Below, one piece after another: positions 60,197 to 64,000 of a stretch of DNA of 64,000 bases. Source of the stretch: SZUA-36 sp963759155 (GTDB taxonomy: Bacteria > Pseudomonadota > Gammaproteobacteria > Xanthomonadales > SZUA-36). Both the position numbers and the translations under genes were made by a program. Position 1 is the first letter of the stretch. The number at the start of each line of letters is the position of its first letter. The notes under the pieces were generated by a model. It did no database searches. It saw only the letters and a list, made by a program, of their open reading frames with translations, and was not told where the DNA came from. The DNA is taken from positions 558,001-622,000 of the forward strand of contig CAVWXX010000005.1 of the NCBI GenBank assembly GCA_963759155.1. Direction: 5' to 3'.

Positions 60197-60204
60197 ATGT
60201 ACAT
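60189..60204 (-). promoter_or_regulatory. Palindrome over the toxin start, likely operator
   Basis: ATGTACATATGTACAT is a perfect 16-base palindrome that covers the toxin start codon. A Phd-type antitoxin binding here would block both transcription and translation initiation of the toxin. Confidence 0.55.
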
Positions 60205-60324
60205 GATAGCTAATCATGTGCAATTTTTATAGTGAGTTTTATCCTTTATTGTTGTCATCGATGCCTTTAAAGTTTGTAGGCCTGCGAATGAATAACTCAG
60301 TTTGCCGTGAGGAGGTGAGTAATG

Positions 60325-60364
60325 GCCGGTCTTGATGTACACAAGTTACGAGAAAGGCGTTATT
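60325..60364 (+). pseudogene. 40-bp fragment of the DUF2779 gene
   Basis: CCGGTCTTGATGTACACAAG and the following GTTACGAGAAAGGCGTTATT are identical to 63107-63146 in the DUF2779 remnant (encoding VLMYTSYEKGVI). The fragment is joined directly to the left edge of the second 360-bp block. Confidence 0.85.
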
Positions 60365-60724
60365 GCAACAGCGGGTAAAATTCTAAATCTTCACTGTTGG
60401 CTTCTGCAGGTAGCGCCTAATGAAAACCACCACCCACATACCCCATTCATCAAATACCTCCCAGGCACTTGCTTTTGGGCGAATAATAGAATGCTTACAG
60501 CCTGTGAAAAGAAGTGGAAATTGGCGTCATTCAGAGTCAAAAGGTAACTCTGGAAGATTCTTGAGATTGGTAAGATAGCGTTCTTCGTTGTAAGGGGTTT
60601 TGTTTTTGAGGGTCTCGAATACTTCTACCGATAAGACACTCGCTATATACCTCATGGCATTTTCTCTCGATTCACCCAATGACATTAATCTATCGAGTGT
60701 AATTCGAGTCTCAGGCGGATCGTT
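60365..60724. repeat. 360-bp duplicated block, copy 2
   Basis: This is a near-identical copy of 57991-58349. On the right it breaks off at CGGATCGTT and is followed by unrelated sequence, so the minus-strand gene inside it (60527-60724) lacks its first 32 codons and start. The region 60224-60324, left of the DUF2779 fragment, holds no gene. Confidence 0.9.
60527..60724 (-). pseudogene. 5'-truncated copy of the 98-residue gene
   Basis: It encodes the last 66 residues of the protein at 58152-58448 (from PETRITLDRL to the stop) with no start codon; the break falls exactly at the block edge. Confidence 0.85.
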
Positions 60725-60733
60725 TAGAGCACG

Positions 60734-61096
60734 CTAGCCAACATGACTGGATAGTTCTTGTCCAGCGGCAGAATCAACTGTTTTCAGGTCTACCCGTTTC
60801 CCATCAATTACCAATGGCGTCACTTTCAGGCATGGTGAAATCTGCTTTGCTATTTCCAGATCATAATGGGCCTGAAGGTTCACCCAGTACTGCGCAGTTG
60901 TTCCAAGCGAAGCACCGATTAGACGTGCCATTGGTGCGGAAATTGACGATTTACCGGTCAGGATTCGGCTGATCTGAATGGGTGCCTTGCCTATACTTTT
61001 CGCCAATGCATAGGCAGTGAGACCCAATTCATCAAGAGTTTCCCGTAATAGTTCACCTGGGTGAACCGGTGGCATAGTTTGCATTTTTTTAATCAT
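60734..61096 (-). CDS. HigA/VapI-type addiction antidote, orphan
   Basis: The protein of about 120 residues is an XRE helix-turn-helix antitoxin: MPPVHPGELLRETLDELGLT, AYALAKSIGKAPIQISRILTG, SISAPMARLIGASLGTTAQYW, LQAHYDLEIAK, all typical of HigA. I start at ATG 61096; the frame extends 42 codons further and that part (YGKTVMLMMWELWTI) may be the remains of an upstream gene fused in frame. No toxin gene lies next to it, so it is an orphan. Its 3' end lies 9 bases from the edge of the duplicated block. Confidence 0.85.
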   Translation of the reverse strand: MIKKMQTMPPVHPGELLRETLDELGLTAYALAKSIGKAPIQISRILTGKSSISAPMARLIGASLGTTAQYWVNLQAHYDLEIAKQISPCLKVTPLVIDGKRVDLKTVDSAAGQELSSHVG

Positions 61097-61386
61097 GGTT
61101 TCAGCTTCACCCTGCTTTGTGATAGTCCACAATTCCCACATCATGAGCATTACCGTTTTTCCATACAAAGCACACTCGGTATTGTTGATTGATTCATATA
61201 CTGAACTGGCCTTTTCGATCACCCAGTAATTGCTCCAGGCGATTGGATGGGGGTATTTTTAAGTCTTCTAATTGTTACTAACCCGGCCCCTTTACACTTC
61301 TTCTTACACGGATCAGCTCTAAAATCCGATATTCATCCTTTCACCAATAGATCATTCTCACTTGATGAGTTTGAAACGAAATATAA

Positions 61387-61402
61387 GTACCAAATATGGT
61401 AC
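61387..61402 (+). promoter_or_regulatory. Operator-like inverted repeat
   Basis: GTACCAAATATGGTAC has perfect 6-base arms and lies about 40 bases before the remnant toxin gene, in the position of an autoregulatory operator for the XRE antitoxin. Confidence 0.5.
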
Positions 61403-61439
61403 ACTTGATTCGAGAAAGGATAGTCGGAGTTTCCACAAG

Positions 61440-61572
61440 GTCTTTTTTTATTGCACGGCCTCAGGACGGGAACCTGTCCGTGAATGGCTAAAGAAGATCG
61501 ACCCCGCCGGCCGCCGATCTGGCCTTGGCGAAAGAGCGTCTGGCCACTTTCAGAGTTGGGAGAAAATCATGA
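61440..61572 (+). pseudogene. Gp49-like (HigB-type) toxin gene with internal deletion
   Basis: The start of the family (FFYCTASGREPVREWLKKID) is read in one frame and the C-terminal end (AADLALAKERLATFRVGRKS, stop TGA at 61570-61572) in another. The roughly 60 residues between, with the catalytic core, are gone. The stop still overlaps the antitoxin start as ATGA, showing the original operon layout. Confidence 0.85.
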
Positions 61573-61874
61573 TCAAGGACAATAAACATATCGGCAGCAG
61601 CTTGAATGATTTCCTGGCAGAAGAGGGCTTGCTCGAATCCAGTCAGTCTGTTGCCATCAAGCGAGTTATTTCCTGGCAATTGACCCAGTTCATGAAAAAG
61701 GAAAATGTGTCGAAAGCCGCCATGGCTGCGCGTATGAACACCAGTCGCTCTGCATTGGATCGCCTGCTCGACCCGGATAACGAATCTGTGACTTTAAACA
61801 CCTTGCAAAACGCCGCCCGCGCAATCGGTGCCCACTTGGAAATGAAACTAGTGTTTGAAGGCAGGGCGGCCTGA
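61569..61874 (+). CDS. XRE antitoxin surviving its deleted toxin
   Basis: This is a 101-residue protein with an acidic N terminus (SLNDFLAEEGLL) and a helix-turn-helix (NVSKAAMAARMNTSRSALDRLLDP, TLNTLQNAARAIG). It is the usual partner of Gp49-like toxins. The upstream toxin is broken, so it may serve only as a repressor or as an anti-addiction gene. A longer frame starting at 61362 just joins the toxin remnant to it. Confidence 0.85.
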   Translation: MIKDNKHIGSSLNDFLAEEGLLESSQSVAIKRVISWQLTQFMKKENVSKAAMAARMNTSRSALDRLLDPDNESVTLNTLQNAARAIGAHLEMKLVFEGRAA

Positions 61875-61939
61875 TCTCTATATAGTCAAATTTCAACCAT
61901 CAGGTTTTCACGGCTTAATAGCAATCCAAATGCGACACC

Positions 61940-61993
61940 GGGAAAACAGGGCCGGATACATTTGCCGATAAATGTATCCGGCCCCTTTTCCCC
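61940..61993. repeat. Hairpin repeat, GGGCCGGATACATTT family, second copy
   Basis: GGGCCGGATACATTT (61949-61963) pairs perfectly with AAATGTATCCGGCCC (61970-61984), and flanking GGGAAAAC/TTTTCCCC nearly pair too. It is related to the repeat at 58500-58545. Confidence 0.75.
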
Positions 61994-62150
61994 CAATCTG
62001 ACTCCTTTATCCTCTTTTTCCTATTTAGCAATTCCTACAAGAACCCGCACCTATTGTGACTTCTGTCAGTTTTAAGCGCCCCCTAGACTGGTGACGTGTA
62101 AACCAACAACTTATTGAAGGGTATGGATGAAGAATTTATGTATTGTGAAA

Positions 62151-62168
62151 TATGTCACATATGACATA
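62151..62168 (+). promoter_or_regulatory. Operator of the Gp49-like toxin-antitoxin pair
   Basis: TATGTCA-CATA-TGACATA is an inverted repeat with perfect 7-base arms, 23 bases before the toxin start codon. Confidence 0.6.
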
Positions 62169-62190
62169 ATGTTTAAAGCAGGCAAGACAG

Positions 62191-62514
62191 GTGGATAAAC
62201 CACTGGTTTGGCTACATGGGGCGGTAAAAACGCCACCATTTTCCAAAAAAGCAAGAATTGAGGCAGGAATCTTACTGCGATTACTGCAACGTGGTGAGTT
62301 AATTGAAATGCCTCGTTCACGGCCTATGCCCGTAATTGGGCCACGATGCCATGAGCTGCGTATAACTGACGCAAATGTGAGTTGGCGAATTGTCTATCGG
62401 GTTGACGCAGAGGCAATTGTTTTACTTGAAGTGTTCGCTAAGAAAACAAGTAAAACACCCAATAGAATCATTAATCTCTGTAAAAAAAGGATAAGAGAAT
62501 ATGACAGTGAGTAA
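62191..62514 (+). CDS. Gp49-like (RelE/HigB-type) toxin
   Basis: The 107-residue protein has the phage-derived Gp49 toxin features: LVWLHGAVKTPPFSKKARIEAG, MPVIGPRCHELRI, WRIVYRVD, LLEVFAKKTSKTP. These are mRNA interferases acting at the ribosome. The start is GTG. It overlaps the antitoxin gene by 14 bases. Confidence 0.9.
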   Translation: MDKPLVWLHGAVKTPPFSKKARIEAGILLRLLQRGELIEMPRSRPMPVIGPRCHELRITDANVSWRIVYRVDAEAIVLLEVFAKKTSKTPNRIINLCKKRIREYDSE

Positions 62515-62818
62515 AGCCAGGCGAGAAAAGCTGGAAAGAAAAGGCTGGAAATTTGGCACCGCAGATGAGTTTTTAGAACTTTCAGCTGATGAGTCTGCAT
62601 ATATTGAATTGAAGCTGGCGCTGAGCGATAAGTTGAGGGCAAAACGACTGAGTAAGAAATTGACGCAGGTCGACCTCGCGCGAAAAATGAATTCCAGCCA
62701 ATCCAGAGTGGCAAAAATGGAATCCGCAGACCCGGCGGTATCCATTGACCTCCTGATTAAATCCTTGTTAGCGCTTGGTGTTTCAAAGAAGGAACTAGGT
62801 CGTTCACTTTCTGATTGA
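62501..62818 (+). CDS. XRE-family antitoxin
   Basis: The 105-residue protein has an N-terminal part that would bind the toxin (ERKGWKFGTADEFLELS) and a helix-turn-helix (LTQVDLARKMNSSQSRVAKMESAD). It is coupled to the toxin gene by a 14-base overlap. The 119-bp element begins 20 bases after its stop. Confidence 0.9.
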   Translation: MTVSKARREKLERKGWKFGTADEFLELSADESAYIELKLALSDKLRAKRLSKKLTQVDLARKMNSSQSRVAKMESADPAVSIDLLIKSLLALGVSKKELGRSLSD

Positions 62819-62838
62819 TACTTGCATATAGGACGTTC

Positions 62839-62956
62839 GGGGGACAGTTTACTTAAATCACACAGCCTATTCGCCCATTCAGGTGTAGTGGCATAGTTAA
62901 ACTGGCCACCGGAAACACTATACGGAAAATCATTTCAGTAAACTGTCCCCGATATC
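62839..62956. mobile_element. 119-bp repeated element, copy 2
   Basis: The copy runs from GGGGGACAGTTTACT to AGTAAACTGTCCCC and GATATC, in the same direction as copy 1 at 57872-57990, with one substitution and one missing C. It cuts the DUF2779 gene: the reading frame of that gene begins at the GATATC. Confidence 0.75.
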
Positions 62957-63484
62957 CGTCCATACCAGAGCCTACCCATTCAGTGGTCATGTCATATTGA
63001 AAGATCGCGCAGCCTTGTCGAACACAGGGAGTTTCTCGATCTCTCAGGAGATCCACCTATGCGTGCGTTGGCCGAACAATTGGTAGCTGACCTGGAAACC
63101 CAAGGCCCGGTCTTGATGTACACAAGTTACGAGAAAGGCGTTATTGGAAACCTGGCGGATATGTTTCCGGACATAGCGGGTGAGCTACAAGCCATCATCA
63201 ATCGACTGGTTGACCTCCATCCAGTCACCAAGGCGAATTATTACCATCCGGATATGCTCGGTTCCTGGTCCATCAAGGCTGTGCTGCCGACAATTGCCCC
63301 GGAGATGGATTATGAATTGTTGGAAGGTATCAACGTTGGAACCGAAGCATCGTCCGCTTACCTGGAAGCAATAAATCCTGAAACAAGCGAGGAAAGGCGC
63401 GAGGAGATTAGAGTGGACATGTTGCGGTATTGCAAGCATGACACGGCGGCCATGCTGAAGCTGGTTCAGTTCTTTGCAACGTAG
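62951..63484 (+). pseudogene. DUF2779 nuclease-type gene, C-terminal remnant
   Basis: The frame is open from the element edge: DIRPYQSLPIQWSCHIE, HREFLDLSGDPPMRAL, MYTSYEKGVI, LHPVTKANYYHPDMLGSWSIKAVLP, and a final YCKHDTAAMLKLVQ. This is the C-terminal third (about 177 residues) of a DUF2779 protein, normally 480-500 residues with a PD-(D/E)XK-like and an RNase-H-like part. The start and N-terminal two thirds are lost at the element. An internal ATG at 63059 cannot give a complete domain. Confidence 0.85.
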
Positions 63485-63827
63485 TCCGCGGTTTTTCTGT
63501 GTGGCGATTGTTGCTCATATGCACCTCTCTTGTAGCTATTTTGTATGGCTGAGAGGTGTCTAGCAAGGTGGGAGCGATTCAGATCGGGCTTCATAGGCTG
63601 AGAGTGATTTAAGGAGGTGAAAGCGAAGGTTGAGGGGTTATCCAGATGACCCCTGCTGTATAAGGTTTCGAATCGTTCCAGCACTCACCAAGAGTATGCG
63701 GATAGGCGCACTTGCGGGTCTCCGTTGGTGAGTGGGAGTTGTAAGTGGGTAGTTTGGGGGGGTGGGATTTATTGAAAGGTGAGAAACGCGTCATGTACTG
63801 ATGGTTAGTGACTACCTTGCGGCGTAA
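63485..63827. other. Gene-free stretch
   Basis: I see no gene, repeat or clear regulatory site in this stretch. The short open frames on both strands look random. Confidence 0.55.
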
Positions 63828-64000
63828 AATTGGCTACAAGCAACAAAACTCCAGAGGGCGACGCTAATAAATCCACAAGTATTTGCGTTTGCGAAAATCG
63901 ACGACGAACCCGCAAGACTAAAGGTCTATGCTGATATCAAGAATGGAAAATCCCGTTTTGGTATGTGGGATCAAACGGGTTCTCTTCGGGACACGTATTA
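63828..64000 (+). CDS. Possible partial gene running off the right end
   Basis: A frame of 57 codons is open to the window's end after a TAA at 63825. The protein (INPQVFAFAKIDDEPARL, KVYADIKNGKSRFGMWDQTG) looks like real coding sequence, but no ATG or GTG start with a ribosome site is visible. It may be the start or a fragment of a gene beyond the window. Confidence 0.3.

Noticed and set aside
60332..60547. A 71-codon gene starting MMYTSYEKGVIA
   Set aside because: It is made of a 40-bp DUF2779 fragment joined to the duplicated block, so it is a junction product.
61362..61874. A single 170-codon gene with the antitoxin at its end
   Set aside because: The first part is the start of a deleted toxin read through into the antitoxin frame; the antitoxin's own ATG at 61569 and the ATGA overlap explain the region better.

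Overview
The window looks like a chromosomal segment of a free-living, probably marine or sediment Gammaproteobacterium. The signs are an iron superoxide dismutase, a LamB-type porin with the usual FESWW end, an HAE1-type RND pump, higBA with its typical TTCCCAA operator, a TIGR02450 protein, a YchJ/UPF0225 protein and a DUF2237 protein. Long multidomain signalling proteins (TIR-TM-TPR; PEGA/SUMF1/hydrolase) recall Woeseia-like lineages, but that placement is inference. There are no rRNA or tRNA genes, no CRISPR array and no intact transposase.

Layout. 0-19 kb: mostly housekeeping and envelope genes in short units: polyphosphate glucokinase, BLUF photosensor, small membrane proteins, sodB, an atypical ClC protein, alpha/beta hydrolases, iron alcohol dehydrogenase, a periplasmic-type isoaspartyl methyltransferase overlapping a membrane aminopropyltransferase-like protein, an exported solenoid-repeat protein, PPK2, CPBP protease and patatin. 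19-25 kb: a possible papain-fold protein, an EF-hand protein and an RND pump with its adaptor. 25-34 kb: a TIR-TM-TPR protein with a small upstream partner, a zinc-ribbon protein followed by an MFS transporter that carries its own C-terminal zinc ribbons, and a tandem pair of exported ureohydrolases of which the first has lost half of its metal ligands. 34-51 kb: SDR, PhzF, flavin reductase, porin, peroxidase, higBA, a Tat-exported FMN oxidase with a DUF4174 protein, a frameshifted amidohydrolase, thioredoxin, a DUF4160 toxin-antitoxin pair, a second CPBP protease, a SUMF1-hydrolase fusion and an exported HIT protein.

51-63.5 kb is an accessory, rearranged region. It holds a 5'-truncated Fic gene beside a 90-bp scar of an HNH endonuclease gene, the intact HNH gene under a near-consensus LexA box, and a mosaic of toxin-antitoxin genes (PIN/Phd, HigA, Gp49-like/XRE pairs), decayed toxins, DUF2779 gene fragments and three kinds of duplicated block: a 119-bp element, a 360-bp block and a 44-bp vapC fragment. 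Most copies end inside genes, so the region records repeated recombination.

Dispersed intergenic repeats recur: perfect inverted repeats built on GGGGTCAGAGTAAAAACTCT (36.8 and 51.1 kb), hairpins built on GGGCCGGATACATTT (58.5 and 62.0 kb), and long palindromic elements near 1.2-1.6 kb.

The best candidates for an undescribed system are the exported active/inactive ureohydrolase pair (30.2-33.3 kb), the zinc-ribbon/MFS-zinc-ribbon gene pair (27.7-30.1 kb) and the TIR-TM-TPR protein with its small beta-rich partner (25.1-27.6 kb). All functional statements are read from sequence motifs; no searches or alignments were run.
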